From Bacteroidia bacterium (GTDB lineage: Bacteria > Bacteroidota > Bacteroidia > Flavobacteriales_E > Vicingaceae): DNA of 64,000 bases. Below the pieces are notes generated by a model that ran no database searches, had not been told where the DNA came from, and saw nothing but the letters and a program-made list of their open reading frames with translations. The position numbers were made by a program, and so were the translations under genes. Numbering within the stretch: position 1 is the stretch's first letter; every line of letters begins with the position of its first letter. The stretch is from assembly GCA_030433355.1 (NCBI GenBank), contig JAUIMG010000009.1, positions 1 through 64,000 on the forward strand, written 5' to 3'. Shown here one piece after another: positions 8,664 through 18,006 of this stretch.

Positions 8664-9350
8664 TTACTTTATAGCAAGTTTGAAGCCAACACCATGAACA
8701 TTGATGATTTGGATATCTCCATCTTCACTTAAGTACTTCCTCAGTTTAGAAATAAATACATCCATACTTCTGCCATTGAAATAATCATTGTTTCCCCAAA
8801 TTCTTTTTAGAGCAACATCTCTATTTAAAACTTCATTTTTATGAAGCACTAAAAGTTTTAAAACGTCAGCCTCTTTTTTTGTTAGCTTTTTTTGATTGTG
8901 GTTGATGGTTAAATACTGATTGATGTAATCAAACTCATATTTGCCTATTGGGAATTTATTTTGAACCGATGCTGGATCAGTTTCTGTTGTTTTTAAAATG
9001 TTTTCAATTCTAATTAGTAGTTCCTCGAATTCAAAAGGCTTAGTTAAATAGTCTCTGCCTAGCTTTAAGCCCTTTATTTTGTCATCCAACATAGATTTGG
9101 CAGTAAGAAATAGAAATGGGAGTTCCGGTTTTATCTCTATCAGCTCTTTAGCTAAAGCAAAGCCACTAAGTTTTGGAAGCATTACGTCTAATATAGCTAA
9201 ATCAAAATCAGTCTTTATTGCCTCTTCCAGACCTTCTTCGCCATTATTTACCCATACAAGATGAAAATTTGACTCTTTTAACTTGTCGCTAATCACAAAG
9301 CCCAAATTCATATCATCTTCAACTAAAAGTAATTTTCGTTTATTTTCCAT
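8664..9350 (-). CDS. OmpR/PhoB-type response regulator
   Basis: 228 residues: receiver domain (1-115) and winged-helix DNA-binding domain (about 130-228). The acidic pocket E11-D12-D13, phosphoacceptor D55 (LAILDVMLPK), T83 and K104 are present. The winged helix ends in the usual MDVFISKLRKYL and NVHGVGFKL blocks. The usual GADDYLxKPF segment reads GRDYLTKPF, one residue shorter, in the loop before beta 5. It overlaps the sensor kinase gene by 11 bases, so the pair is translationally coupled. It resembles the RprY type of Bacteroides, but the regulon is unknown. The stop codon abuts the end of the plsC-like gene. Confidence 0.92.
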   Translation of the reverse strand: MENKRKLLLVEDDMNLGFVISDKLKESNFHLVWVNNGEEGLEEAIKTDFDLAILDVMLPKLSGFALAKELIEIKPELPFLFLTAKSMLDDKIKGLKLGRDYLTKPFEFEELLIRIENILKTTETDPASVQNKFPIGKYEFDYINQYLTINHNQKKLTKKEADVLKLLVLHKNEVLNRDVALKRIWGNNDYFNGRSMDVFISKLRKYLSEDGDIQIINVHGVGFKLAIK

Positions 9351-10623
9351 TTTTACTTTTTGGGAAGAAAATTCTAAAGGTGGAACCTGATTTTGGTTCG
9401 CTCTTTAATTGGATTTTTCCATGATGCTGTTTAACCATTTTCCTAACATAGTTAAGTCCAATTCCAAAACCTTTCACATCATGTTGATCGCCTGTTGGTA
9501 CCCTATAGAACTTTTCAAAAACATGTTTCTGCTCTTCTCTTGTCATTCCTATGCCGTTGTCTCTTACTCTTAAATAAATACCACCTTGATAGTTTTCTGT
9601 AGAAATGTTAACAATAGGCTTGCTTTGAGAGTATTTTATGGCATTATCAACTAGATTAAATAAGATATTGGTTAGATGCATTTCATCTCCATACACTATG
9701 GGGTTAGTGGCTTTAAGTGAAAGATTTATCTCTCCTTCATTGGCATTTAGAATTAGAGAGAAGCCTTCTGCAGTTTTTTCAATAACCTTATGAAGGTTTA
9801 CATTTTTCATTTCCAATTGAACTCTTTTTTTGTCCAGAGTTGCCATTTGCAATACCTTATCTACCTGATTTTTTAATCGCTCACTTTCTTCTTTTATAAT
9901 TTTAGCGTAAGTACTCAGCCTTTCAGGATCTTTCGTAATGTTTGGATTGCTTAATACTTCGGTAGAAAGAGCTATGGTCGAAATAGGCGTCTTAAGCTCA
10001 TGTGTCATATTATTAATGAAATCTGTTCTTACTTCAGAAAGTCTTTTTTGCTTTAAAATAACCCATATGGTGTAGCTAAAGAATAAGATGACAAAGAATA
10101 AGAATATGGTAGAAACAACCCAAATTCCCATATCATTTATAATGTAGAGTTGTTTGGAAGGGAAGTAAACACCAAAATAATGAGATACTTTATCCCATTT
10201 ATCTCGATTTGAAGCTCTATAAACTAAACTTTTCGTTTCCGCCTCTAAATCGACATAGTTGCCAAAGACAATGGAGTCTGTAAAGCAATCATAAACGACA
10301 TACTCAAAAGGAGAGTTTAGGTTTCGCTCTTTAAACTCATTGCTAAGAAGAGATTCTAGAAGATAAGGATGCAATGTATCATTGGTAGCAGCCAAGTAAT
10401 AGTTAGAAGATATTTGCTTAACAGGCTCGTAAATGCTAGAAGAATCTTTATTTAGTCTTTGCACTTCCTCAACCACATTAGTTAAGGCAACATGTACTCT
10501 CTCATTAAATTGCTTTTCTTGAAGATTAAAGGCTTTTTTAACCCAAAACAATTGGAAACTAAAAATACCAACAATAGTAATTATTGCGAATAGTATAATG
10601 AGTCTAATGTTCTTTCTACTCAT
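9340..10623 (-). CDS. Sensor histidine kinase (RprX-like)
   Basis: 427 residues. Two membrane segments (about 7-27 and 165-190) bracket a periplasmic sensor region of about 140 residues that I do not recognise. No HAMP domain is obvious. The dimerisation helix carries the phosphoacceptor H208 in NNMTHELKTP; the ATPase domain has the N box LFNLVDNAIKYS, G1 DNGIGM, the F box FEKFYR and G2 GFGIGLNYV. It forms an operon with the downstream response regulator (11-base overlap). The lack of HAMP and the loop structure fit the RprX family. The stimulus is unknown. Confidence 0.92.
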   Translation of the reverse strand: MSRKNIRLIILFAIITIVGIFSFQLFWVKKAFNLQEKQFNERVHVALTNVVEEVQRLNKDSSSIYEPVKQISSNYYLAATNDTLHPYLLESLLSNEFKERNLNSPFEYVVYDCFTDSIVFGNYVDLEAETKSLVYRASNRDKWDKVSHYFGVYFPSKQLYIINDMGIWVVSTIFLFFVILFFSYTIWVILKQKRLSEVRTDFINNMTHELKTPISTIALSTEVLSNPNITKDPERLSTYAKIIKEESERLKNQVDKVLQMATLDKKRVQLEMKNVNLHKVIEKTAEGFSLILNANEGEINLSLKATNPIVYGDEMHLTNILFNLVDNAIKYSQSKPIVNISTENYQGGIYLRVRDNGIGMTREEQKHVFEKFYRVPTGDQHDVKGFGIGLNYVRKMVKQHHGKIQLKSEPKSGSTFRIFFPKSKNGK

Positions 10624-10698
10624 GCAACGAAAGTAGAATGAAAATTGTTGATTTAGAAATTCTTAACTGATTTTTAACAAATCATTATTTTCGCAGTG

Positions 10699-10935
10699 AT
10701 GCAATTCCCTTTATTTAGAAAGTACTCCAACGAAAAGAGCTATTTTATAATAGACAGTAAAAATAGCTTCACAGAATACAAACTAAACCCTAGTGGACTA
10801 GAAGTGCATAAAATAGAAGCCAAAATATTGCCGGATAGAGTTTTTATTGAGGATATGATAGCTTTAAAGGATGGTCATTGGCTTTCTGTAGAAGAATTAG
10901 AATTTAAATCATTTTTAGACACCCATTTAAAATAA
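10699..10935 (+). CDS. Small hypothetical protein
   Basis: 78 residues, soluble and mildly basic, with no signal peptide or recognised domain. The sequence runs through alternating short beta-like stretches (SYFIIDSKNSFTEYKL, HKIEAKILPDRVFI) and ends in a helix. The ATG at 10699 is preferred to the GTG three bases upstream. A -7-like TATTTTCG (10686-10693) lies only five bases before the ATG, suggesting a leaderless message. It is four bases upstream of the dipeptidyl peptidase III gene and divergent from the sensor kinase, so it is probably co-transcribed with the peptidase. Function unknown. Confidence 0.6.
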   Translation: MQFPLFRKYSNEKSYFIIDSKNSFTEYKLNPSGLEVHKIEAKILPDRVFIEDMIALKDGHWLSVEELEFKSFLDTHLK

Positions 10936-10939
10936 AAAT

Positions 10940-13021
10940 ATGAAGAATTTAAAAAACACTTGGTTGATTATATTACTCTCAACAGTTGTAGCTTGTGGCC
11001 CTTCAAATAAAAAAGAAGAGTCTACTGCAGATAAACAAGAACAAGAAAGTCATGATTCAGATTTTAAGTACACTGCAGATGAATTTGCAGACTTGAAGAT
11101 AATTCGATATCAAATACCTGGTTTTGAAGAATTGGATATAAAGAAAAAGGAATTACTTTACTATTTGTATGAAGCTGCCTTATCCGGTAGAGACCTTATT
11201 TATGCTCAGAATTATCAGCATAATCTTCAAATTAGAAAAACCTTAGAAGCTATAGTGAATAATGAAGAGGTGAATAATGATGGGGGCGAAGATTACAAAG
11301 CATTGATGGTTTACTTAAAAAGAGTGTGGTTCTCTAATGGAATTCATCACCACTATTCCAATCAAAAATTTGAAGCAGAATTTTCAAGGGCATTCTTCGA
11401 AAAAGCTGTAGGAGAGATAGATGCAGAAAGATTACCTTTAAAAGAAGGTCAAACAAAAGAGGATTTAATTGCTACTTTGGGTGAGGTGATTTTTAATCCA
11501 GAGATAGCTCCAATGAAAGTTAGCTTAGATTCTAATGGAGATTTAGTAGCTTCTTCAGCAGTAAATTTCTATGGAGAGGGGGTTACTCAAGCCGATGTGG
11601 AAGCTCATTATGCTAACATTGTAAAAGCGGAGGATAATCAACCAGAATATGGCCTAAACACAAGGTTTGTAATGGAAAATGGTAAGTTGAAAGTTCAAAC
11701 TATGAAAGTAGGAGGTTTATATACTGAAGCGATAGAGAAAATTGTTTATTGGCTAGAAAAAGCGATACCATTAGCAGAGAATGAACAACAAAAGTTGACT
11801 TTTCAAAGGCTTGTAGCCTATTATAAAAGTGGGGATGTAAGGGATTGGGATGAATATAACCTTGCTTGGATTAAAGATACTGCCTCTAGAACTGATGTGG
11901 TTAATGGTTTTATAGAGGTTTACAATGATCCATTAGGTAAAAAAGGTTCTTATGAATCGGTAGTATCTTTTAAAGATATGGAGGCTACCAAGCGAATTGA
12001 AGCAGTTAGTAAAGAAGCACAATGGTTTGAAGATAATTCTCCTTTAATGGACGAGCATAAAAAACCAAATGTGACAGGAATTATAGGTAAAGTAATTACA
12101 GTGGTGGTTGAATCGGGAGATGCTTCCCCATCTACTCCTATAGGCATTAACCTACCGAATAATGGTTGGGTTCGTGAAATTGGTTCAAAGAGTGTTAGTC
12201 TTGGGAATATTGTTCATGCCTATGAAATGTCATCAAAAGAAGGTAAAAGTTCTTTAGAAGAATTTGCATACTCTCAGGAGGAGATTGATAGAGCCAAAAA
12301 ATATGGGGGAATTGCAGATTTGCTGCATACCGATTTACATGAAGTGATAGGCCATGCCTCAGGCAGAATTAATAAAGGAGTTGGTCAAACAAGCGAAACA
12401 TTAAAAAACTATGCTTCAACATTAGAAGAGGGCAGAGCTGATTTGGTTGCTTTGTATTTTTTATACGACCAAAAGCTTGTTGATATGGGGCTTATCGAAT
12501 CATTAGAGGCAGGTAAAACAGCGTATGATGATTATATTAAAAATGGAATGATGTTGCAGCTTAAGCGTTTGAAAGTTGGTGATGAAGTTCAAGAAGCGCA
12601 TATGAGAAATAGACAAATGATTGCTAAATGGGCATTTGAAGAAGGCTCAAAAGATAGTGTGATTGAGAAGGTGGTTAAGGACAATAAAACCTACTTTGTA
12701 ATTAGAGACTATGATAAACTAAAGGAGATTTTTGGAATGCAATTAAGAGAACTACAAAGAATTAAATCAGAAGGAGATTACGAAGCTGGGAAGAAGCTTG
12801 TAGAAACTTATGCAGTTAAAGTGGATCCTGTATTACATCAAGAGGTTTTAGAAAGGTATAAAGATTTAAATATAGCCCCTTATGGAGGTTTTATAAATCC
12901 TAGACTTGTTCCTATAATGGAAGGAGATAGCATACTAGATATACAAGTAGAATATCCTGAAAGCTTTAAAGATCAAATGCTTGAATATGGTGAGAAATAT
13001 TCTTTTTTGAAGTTAAATTAA
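10940..13021 (+). CDS. Dipeptidyl peptidase III (M49), lipoprotein
   Basis: 693 residues. The N terminus is a lipoprotein signal peptide with lipobox VVAC (Cys at about residue 19), so the enzyme is probably tethered in the periplasm or on the cell surface. The M49 zinc site is present: HEVIGH at 467-472 supplies two His ligands and the catalytic Glu, and EEGRAD at 496-501 supplies the third ligand. The family removes dipeptides from the N terminus of short peptides. The length is normal for bacterial DPP III. A candidate promoter lies before the small upstream gene, four bases away. The start codon follows an A-rich stretch, as is usual in this phylum. Confidence 0.92.
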   Translation: MKNLKNTWLIILLSTVVACGPSNKKEESTADKQEQESHDSDFKYTADEFADLKIIRYQIPGFEELDIKKKELLYYLYEAALSGRDLIYAQNYQHNLQIRKTLEAIVNNEEVNNDGGEDYKALMVYLKRVWFSNGIHHHYSNQKFEAEFSRAFFEKAVGEIDAERLPLKEGQTKEDLIATLGEVIFNPEIAPMKVSLDSNGDLVASSAVNFYGEGVTQADVEAHYANIVKAEDNQPEYGLNTRFVMENGKLKVQTMKVGGLYTEAIEKIVYWLEKAIPLAENEQQKLTFQRLVAYYKSGDVRDWDEYNLAWIKDTASRTDVVNGFIEVYNDPLGKKGSYESVVSFKDMEATKRIEAVSKEAQWFEDNSPLMDEHKKPNVTGIIGKVITVVVESGDASPSTPIGINLPNNGWVREIGSKSVSLGNIVHAYEMSSKEGKSSLEEFAYSQEEIDRAKKYGGIADLLHTDLHEVIGHASGRINKGVGQTSETLKNYASTLEEGRADLVALYFLYDQKLVDMGLIESLEAGKTAYDDYIKNGMMLQLKRLKVGDEVQEAHMRNRQMIAKWAFEEGSKDSVIEKVVKDNKTYFVIRDYDKLKEIFGMQLRELQRIKSEGDYEAGKKLVETYAVKVDPVLHQEVLERYKDLNIAPYGGFINPRLVPIMEGDSILDIQVEYPESFKDQMLEYGEKYSFLKLN

Positions 13022-13024
13022 AGT

Positions 13025-14023
13025 TTATTCAAAATAATCTTTGAAATTAAGAATGTCAAATTGTTCCTTTTGGATAGAGTAGGCGCAGTCGAAATGATTT
13101 AAAGGACATGCTTTTTTGCCATGCAAACCACAAGGTCTGCAGCCTAATTCTTTCTTTGTTTGAACAACTTTGGCATACTCTGCTAAAGGACCAAAACCGA
13201 AGGATGGAACAGTAGAACAAAAAACAGCATTTGTAGGAGCATTAACTGCAGAAGCAAAATGCATGGGTGCCGAATCATTCACATAATTCATCTTTGCTTT
13301 TTGCATTAGTGCGGCAGATTCTAAAAAACTTAATTTCCCGCAAAGATTAACAATATTGTTTTTTCCACTAATATCTATGATTTCTTGACATTTCTGAAAA
13401 TCAGATGGAGCACCAAGTAAATAGATATTCCATTCCTCATCTTGGGAAAGTATTAGCTCTATCCATTTAATTGTTGGGTATTCTTTGGTTGTCCAAACGG
13501 AGGTAGGAGCAATACATAAGTAAGGAGATTGTTGATACTTTTTAACCGATTGGTAATCTTTTTCGTTTGGATAAAGTTTTGGCGCCACATAGGTGTTGTC
13601 TGTTAAGTCGTGAACTAAGGATAGATTTCTACTACTTTCATGCTGACCAATTAAACGATGGCCTACCTTCTTTGTAAAGGAAAAGGAGAGTGGGTTTTTT
13701 CTAAAACCAATCTTTATTCTAGCATTGGAAAGTGCTGTTAGAATACCGGATGCAAAAAATCTTTGTACATTAATTACACAGTCATAATCCTTACTTCTAA
13801 TTAATAAAATAAGTTTAATCAAGTTGGTGAACTTGTTGGTTTTCTTATTCCATACGTAGACCTTATTAAGCTTAGGATGGTTCTTTAAAAGCCCCTCATT
13901 GCCTTTACGCACTAAAAAATCTATCCTTGCTTTAGGATAAAACTCTTCAAGCTTTTCAATCAGAGGAGTAGCAAGTACTACATCACCAATGAATGCAGTT
14001 TGAACTATTATTATTTTATCCAT
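13025..14023 (-). CDS. Glycosyltransferase family 9 (heptosyltransferase-like)
   Basis: 332 residues in the two-Rossmann GT-B fold of the ADP-heptose:LPS heptosyltransferase (WaaC/WaaF) family. The N terminus IIIVQTAFIGDVVLATPLI is diagnostic and the C-terminal half contains the nucleotide-binding region with NDSAPMHFASA. A C-terminal Cys cluster (CRPCGLHGKKACP, later FDCA) is present, as in many GT9 members of Bacteroidota. It acts in the cytoplasm on LPS core or a similar glycan; the exact sugar is unknown. It is the last gene of a four-gene minus operon, its start codon abutting the dapD stop with no gap. Confidence 0.88.
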   Translation of the reverse strand: MDKIIIVQTAFIGDVVLATPLIEKLEEFYPKARIDFLVRKGNEGLLKNHPKLNKVYVWNKKTNKFTNLIKLILLIRSKDYDCVINVQRFFASGILTALSNARIKIGFRKNPLSFSFTKKVGHRLIGQHESSRNLSLVHDLTDNTYVAPKLYPNEKDYQSVKKYQQSPYLCIAPTSVWTTKEYPTIKWIELILSQDEEWNIYLLGAPSDFQKCQEIIDISGKNNIVNLCGKLSFLESAALMQKAKMNYVNDSAPMHFASAVNAPTNAVFCSTVPSFGFGPLAEYAKVVQTKKELGCRPCGLHGKKACPLNHFDCAYSIQKEQFDILNFKDYFE

Positions 14024-14845
14024 TTAAACTGCTACTTCGTAATCTCTAAGTACGTCATTTAGAGAGGTTTTTAAATTTGTACTCTCTTTTCTTTTTCCAA
14101 TAATAAGGGCACATGGAACTTGATAATTACCTGCTTTAAATTCCTTGGTATAAGATCCAGGGATTACAACAGATCTTGCAGGAACTTTACCTCTATATTC
14201 TATAGGATCAGAACTACTAACATCTATTATTTTTGTAGACTTGGTTAATATAACATTGGCTCCTAAAACAACTTCCTTCTCTAAGTGCACTCCTTCAACT
14301 ACCACGCATCTTGAGCCTATAAAGCATCCATCTTCTACTATTACCGGAGAAGCTTGCAATGGTTCCAAAACTCCACCAATACCAACACCTCCACTTAAGT
14401 GAACATTTTTACCAATTTGAGCACAACTTCCAACGGTGGCCCAAGTATCTACCATAGTGCCTTCGTCCACATAAGCACCAATATTGATATAGGAGGGCAT
14501 CATTATTACTTTTGGAGCAACATAAGAGCCATATCTAGCTATTGCATGAGGCACTACTCTTACATTTTTTTCAGCATAATTAGATTTTAATGCCATCTTA
14601 TCGTGAAACTCGAAGGGGCCAACTTCTATAGTTTCCATTTTTCTTATAGGAAAATATAGAACAACAGCTTTCTTGACCCATTCATTCACCTGCCACCCAT
14701 CTAATGTTGGCTCAGCACATCTTAATTTACCTTCATCAATAAGTGAGATAGTGTTGTTAATTACTTCTATGTATTCATTCTGTTGAAGTAATTCTCTATT
14801 TTCCCAGGCCAATTCAACTTTCTCTTTTAAAACCTTTAGTTCCAT
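14024..14845 (-). CDS. dapD: 2,3,4,5-tetrahydropyridine-2,6-dicarboxylate N-succinyltransferase
   Basis: 273 residues, standard DapD length. The enzyme succinylates tetrahydrodipicolinate in the succinylase branch of lysine and diaminopimelate synthesis, so it also feeds peptidoglycan. A helical N-terminal domain is followed by left-handed beta-helix hexapeptide repeats (from about 100 to 230) with the conserved GAYVDEGTMVDTWATVGSCAQIGKN-type rungs and the GGVGIGGVLEPLQ loop. It lies inside an envelope-glycan operon: its first 32 bases overlap the end of the upstream glycosyltransferase gene, and the GT9 gene follows directly. The ATG at 14843-14845 gives the canonical N terminus. Confidence 0.95.
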   Translation of the reverse strand: MELKVLKEKVELAWENRELLQQNEYIEVINNTISLIDEGKLRCAEPTLDGWQVNEWVKKAVVLYFPIRKMETIEVGPFEFHDKMALKSNYAEKNVRVVPHAIARYGSYVAPKVIMMPSYINIGAYVDEGTMVDTWATVGSCAQIGKNVHLSGGVGIGGVLEPLQASPVIVEDGCFIGSRCVVVEGVHLEKEVVLGANVILTKSTKIIDVSSSDPIEYRGKVPARSVVIPGSYTKEFKAGNYQVPCALIIGKRKESTNLKTSLNDVLRDYEVAV

Positions 14846-16019
14846 TAGTTTTATTTTTTAATATGTCTAATAAGGGAATAGAAGTAGATTCCCAATTATA
14901 TTGTTTTTTAATAAACTCAAATCCCTTTTGAGCTACCTCAAATGCTTTGTCTTTATTATTCAAAAGTAGCAAGATATGCTGCTTAAACTCTTCTTTATTA
15001 TTCCCAATTAGTATACTTTCATTTTCTTTAGCTTTTAAGGCATTATTTGCTAAGGGAGTAGTGATACATGGCAAGTTCATGGCCATTGCCTCAAGCAATT
15101 TATTTTGTAAGCCTGTCCCAATTAACATAGGTGCAACAAAAATTCTAGCTTCATTATAATATTTTCTAATATCATCCACCCATCCAGTAACTTCAATATT
15201 ATTATTCGCTAATTTTTGGACTTTAGGAGAGGGTGTGGCTCCAACTATTTTTAAAGTAACATCAGGTTTCTCTTTCCATACTTCAGGTAAAATTTCTAAA
15301 GCAAGATATTCAACACCATTAACATTAGGAGGGTAAGACATATTACCCGTAAATAAAATATCAAATGCTTTCTCTCTTTTCTCTACTCTGAAAAAGTCTT
15401 GATCCACACCATTTCTAACAATTTGTATTCTTTCGTTTTCCCCATGTATTATGAGGTCTCTATCTTGCTCAGTAATAATAGTATGAAAATTAAAGTCGGG
15501 AAATATGAAGTGCTCATATCTTTTAAGTCTTGTAGTTTCAATCTTTACAAAAGGTTTTAAATAAAAAGGCGATTTATCTATTCTTCTTTCCATGCCTCTA
15601 GATAAAGCATCCATATAGTCTATAGTCTTAGGACAGTTGTTCCAGCTTCTAACATACTCGGTAATCCTTATCAATTGACAATACAAATGGTCTATCGAAT
15701 GCTTTTCAAAAAAACTCCAAATCCTTTTTTTGGCAACCCTATTATAGAAATAGGCTACTTGTAAGGGTAGTTTAGTAAAAAGTAAACTATACAATAAGTT
15801 TATGGCAATGCTAAACTTACTTAGTGCTATTACTTCAATTTTAGTGCAATATGGTTCTAGTTCCTTAAGATACTCTTTGTTGAAGTATCCATTGGTGTGA
15901 ATTGCACATAAGTATATTTCATGATGCTTTGAAAGAACCTTTATTTGATGAAAAGCTCTTAGTTTATCTCCTTTCTCAAGAGGGTAAGGAAATCTAGAAA
16001 GTAAGATACCTATCTTCAT
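14814..16019 (-). CDS. GT4-family glycosyltransferase
   Basis: 401 residues with a GT-B fold. The N terminus IGILLSRFPYPLEKGDKLRAFHQIKVL resembles a subgroup of group 1 glycosyltransferases linked with exopolysaccharide synthesis. The C-terminal domain has the usual FTGNMSYPPNVNGVEYL, VGATPSPKV, VTGWVDDIRKYY and ARIFVAPMLIGTGLQNKLLEAMA blocks, with the E of the EX7E motif. It probably adds a sugar to an LPS or capsule glycan on the cytoplasmic face. It overlaps LptF/G by four bases (ATGA) upstream and dapD by 32 bases downstream, so the four genes form one transcription unit. Confidence 0.87.
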   Translation of the reverse strand: MKIGILLSRFPYPLEKGDKLRAFHQIKVLSKHHEIYLCAIHTNGYFNKEYLKELEPYCTKIEVIALSKFSIAINLLYSLLFTKLPLQVAYFYNRVAKKRIWSFFEKHSIDHLYCQLIRITEYVRSWNNCPKTIDYMDALSRGMERRIDKSPFYLKPFVKIETTRLKRYEHFIFPDFNFHTIITEQDRDLIIHGENERIQIVRNGVDQDFFRVEKREKAFDILFTGNMSYPPNVNGVEYLALEILPEVWKEKPDVTLKIVGATPSPKVQKLANNNIEVTGWVDDIRKYYNEARIFVAPMLIGTGLQNKLLEAMAMNLPCITTPLANNALKAKENESILIGNNKEEFKQHILLLLNNKDKAFEVAQKGFEFIKKQYNWESTSIPLLDILKNKTNGTKGFKRES

Positions 16020-17461
16020 TCTTCCGTTTCTTTTTTCTTAAAAAATCTAAGTAGATTAAAAGAACTAGTATCTAACCTAAAGAAACTTCTATCAGAGGTG
16101 GCTTTTATGGTTAAAAATATCCCTACCGGCAACAATACTGCTGATGCTAACCACATTCCACTTGCAACAGAAATTGCTCCTTCTTTAGCCATTTTTTCAC
16201 CGGTAATGCTAATCATGTGAAACACTAAAAAGAATGCAACGGATATAACAATAGGCATTCCTAAGCCTCCTTTTCTAATTATAGCTCCAAGAGGTGCTCC
16301 AATCAAAAATAAAATAAAGCAAGCAACAGAGAGTGTTATTTTTTTATGCCAATATATTTTATGATATCGAATATACTTATCTCTGTTATATAGGTCTTCT
16401 GCCATGCTTGAAAATCTAGATTTGGAGTTTCTGCTTAAGTTGGCTGCAGTGCTTAAAACTTGTATTTTTTTATCCTTGGATAAAGAACTAAAAAGACTGT
16501 CATAGTTGGGCACAGTATAAGATATATTTCCCTTTTCTGGAGTTTTTTCCTCTAGCTTTATGTAATGATAGTAGTTTTTTCGTATTCCTTCTGAAAAATC
16601 TGAATAGTGTTTTTTTCTAATTATGGTAAGAGTGTCAATTGCTTTATCTAATTGGTCAAGATTTAGCATTTTATAGTTCTTTTTAAAGAGATCCTCATCG
16701 GTTCTATTTAAAGCAAACTGAGATAAATCGAAACGAATTAGATTTTCTTTAAACTTTGTTCGAGATAGTGGTACTTCTGTTCTTTTATCTTTTGATTCTA
16801 TATTTTCATCATAATTTTCACCATCATATAGTTTCATTTCTAGAAAACGTTTGTTTTCTGAAATAGTCATAATTCCTTCTCTGGCAGTTGTAACGGTTAA
16901 ATTTCCTGAAGTACTTCTGTGATTGTAAATTAGGATATCGTACAAGTGTTCTACATCATTAATAATCTTTTTTTCTTTTACACGAATACTAAAGTTGTCT
17001 AAATTATTTGAGAAAATACCTGGTTTGATATCCATGGTAGGTTTCTGTTCTTTAACATCATAAAGAAGTGATTTGCTTTTTAAATTAGCTATTGGCAACC
17101 AATAATTGGAAAACAAATATGCAAGTATACTTAAGAAGAAAACTACTACTGCTAGTGGCCTTAAAACTCTTTTTAAAGATATTCCGGCAGATTTAAAGGC
17201 AACTAATTCATAATGTTCTCCTAAGTTGCCAAAAGTCATTAAAGAAGACAGTAAAATTGCTAGGGGCAAGGCCATAGGAACAAGACTAGCGGAGACGTAG
17301 GTTAATAACTTTACTATTACAAACCAATCTAATCCTTTTCCTACTATATCATCGATGTATTTCCATAGAAATTGCATCAATAGAACAAATATGGATATGA
17401 CGAAAGTCGCAAAGAATGGAGATGCGAACGATTTTATAATAAATAAGGAAGATTTTTTCAA
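16016..17461 (-). CDS. LptF/LptG-family LPS export permease
   Basis: 481 residues, YjgP/YjgQ family. Three N-terminal membrane segments and three near the C terminus flank a large periplasmic domain (about 125-370), the layout of the LptFG permeases that extract LPS from the inner membrane with LptB. The cytoplasmic coupling region after TM2 (MTFGNLGEHYELVAFKSAGISL) is strongly conserved. Translation must start at TTG (17459-17461), five codons after an in-frame stop; the first internal Met is well inside TM1. It leads an operon with two glycosyltransferases and dapD, consistent with LPS production. Whether it is F or G cannot be decided. Confidence 0.9.
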   Translation of the reverse strand: MKKSSLFIIKSFASPFFATFVISIFVLLMQFLWKYIDDIVGKGLDWFVIVKLLTYVSASLVPMALPLAILLSSLMTFGNLGEHYELVAFKSAGISLKRVLRPLAVVVFFLSILAYLFSNYWLPIANLKSKSLLYDVKEQKPTMDIKPGIFSNNLDNFSIRVKEKKIINDVEHLYDILIYNHRSTSGNLTVTTAREGIMTISENKRFLEMKLYDGENYDENIESKDKRTEVPLSRTKFKENLIRFDLSQFALNRTDEDLFKKNYKMLNLDQLDKAIDTLTIIRKKHYSDFSEGIRKNYYHYIKLEEKTPEKGNISYTVPNYDSLFSSLSKDKKIQVLSTAANLSRNSKSRFSSMAEDLYNRDKYIRYHKIYWHKKITLSVACFILFLIGAPLGAIIRKGGLGMPIVISVAFFLVFHMISITGEKMAKEGAISVASGMWLASAVLLPVGIFLTIKATSDRSFFRLDTSSFNLLRFFKKKETEE

Positions 17462-17506
17462 GCCTAAACCTTTTTATCAAATTTAGTAAAAGCTTGTTCT
17501 GACTTA

Positions 17507-17890
17507 TTAAGATCCAATAGCGTGAAGCAAACTATTTATTTGACTATCCCAAAGTAGCTTAGATTCTTCTAATTCATCTTCCTCAGCAAAGTCTGTTACC
17601 AATAAAGAAACATCGTTTGTAAGGTCATCGGTTACAATCTTAAATTCGAAGAATGCTTTATCGTCGTCTTCTTCTTCCCATCTAAAGCGAATATGGCTGT
17701 CTGCCTTTTTATTTACTACATGAGCAATTTCTTCTGAGCCATCCCAGAAAAACTTAAATTCTTTACCCCTTGAATCTACGTTGTCTGCAAACCATTCGGA
17801 AAGCCCAGATGGAGTAGAAAGAAACTTATATAGCATCTTAGGTGAAGCTTTAACAACAAATTCCATTGTGAATTCTACTTTATCAGCCAT
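17507..17890 (-). CDS. START-like/AHSA1-type domain protein
   Basis: 127 residues forming a single SRPBCC helix-grip domain (VKASPKMLYKFLSTPSGLSEWFAD, then FKFFWDGSEE, IRFRWEEEDD and a final amphipathic helix LLWDSQINSLLHAIGS). This short acidic START-like family is widespread in Bacteroidota and uncharacterised; members of the fold bind hydrophobic ligands or act as Hsp90 co-chaperones. It is transcribed toward the LptF/G gene, 45 bases upstream of it, and away from the tRNA. The ATG at 17888-17890 is clear. Confidence 0.75.
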   Translation of the reverse strand: MADKVEFTMEFVVKASPKMLYKFLSTPSGLSEWFADNVDSRGKEFKFFWDGSEEIAHVVNKKADSHIRFRWEEEDDDKAFFEFKIVTDDLTNDVSLLVTDFAEEDELEESKLLWDSQINSLLHAIGS

Positions 17891-17939
17891 AACTATTGTA
17901 TTAATGGAAATGCAATATAATTATTTTATTTCTTAAAAC

Positions 17940-17966
17940 ACCTACCTGCTATGTAATGTGGTAGGT
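17940..17966 (-). terminator. Possible terminator downstream of tRNA-Met
   Basis: ACCTACC (17940-17946) and GGTAGGT (17960-17966) form a seven-base stem with a 13-base loop. Read on the minus strand it is followed by GTTTTAAG, which would suit weak intrinsic termination of the tRNA transcript. Confidence 0.35.
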
Positions 17967-18006
17967 ATAATTGAGTTTAGTGTTAATCCTTATTAAAAGG
18001 ACCTAG

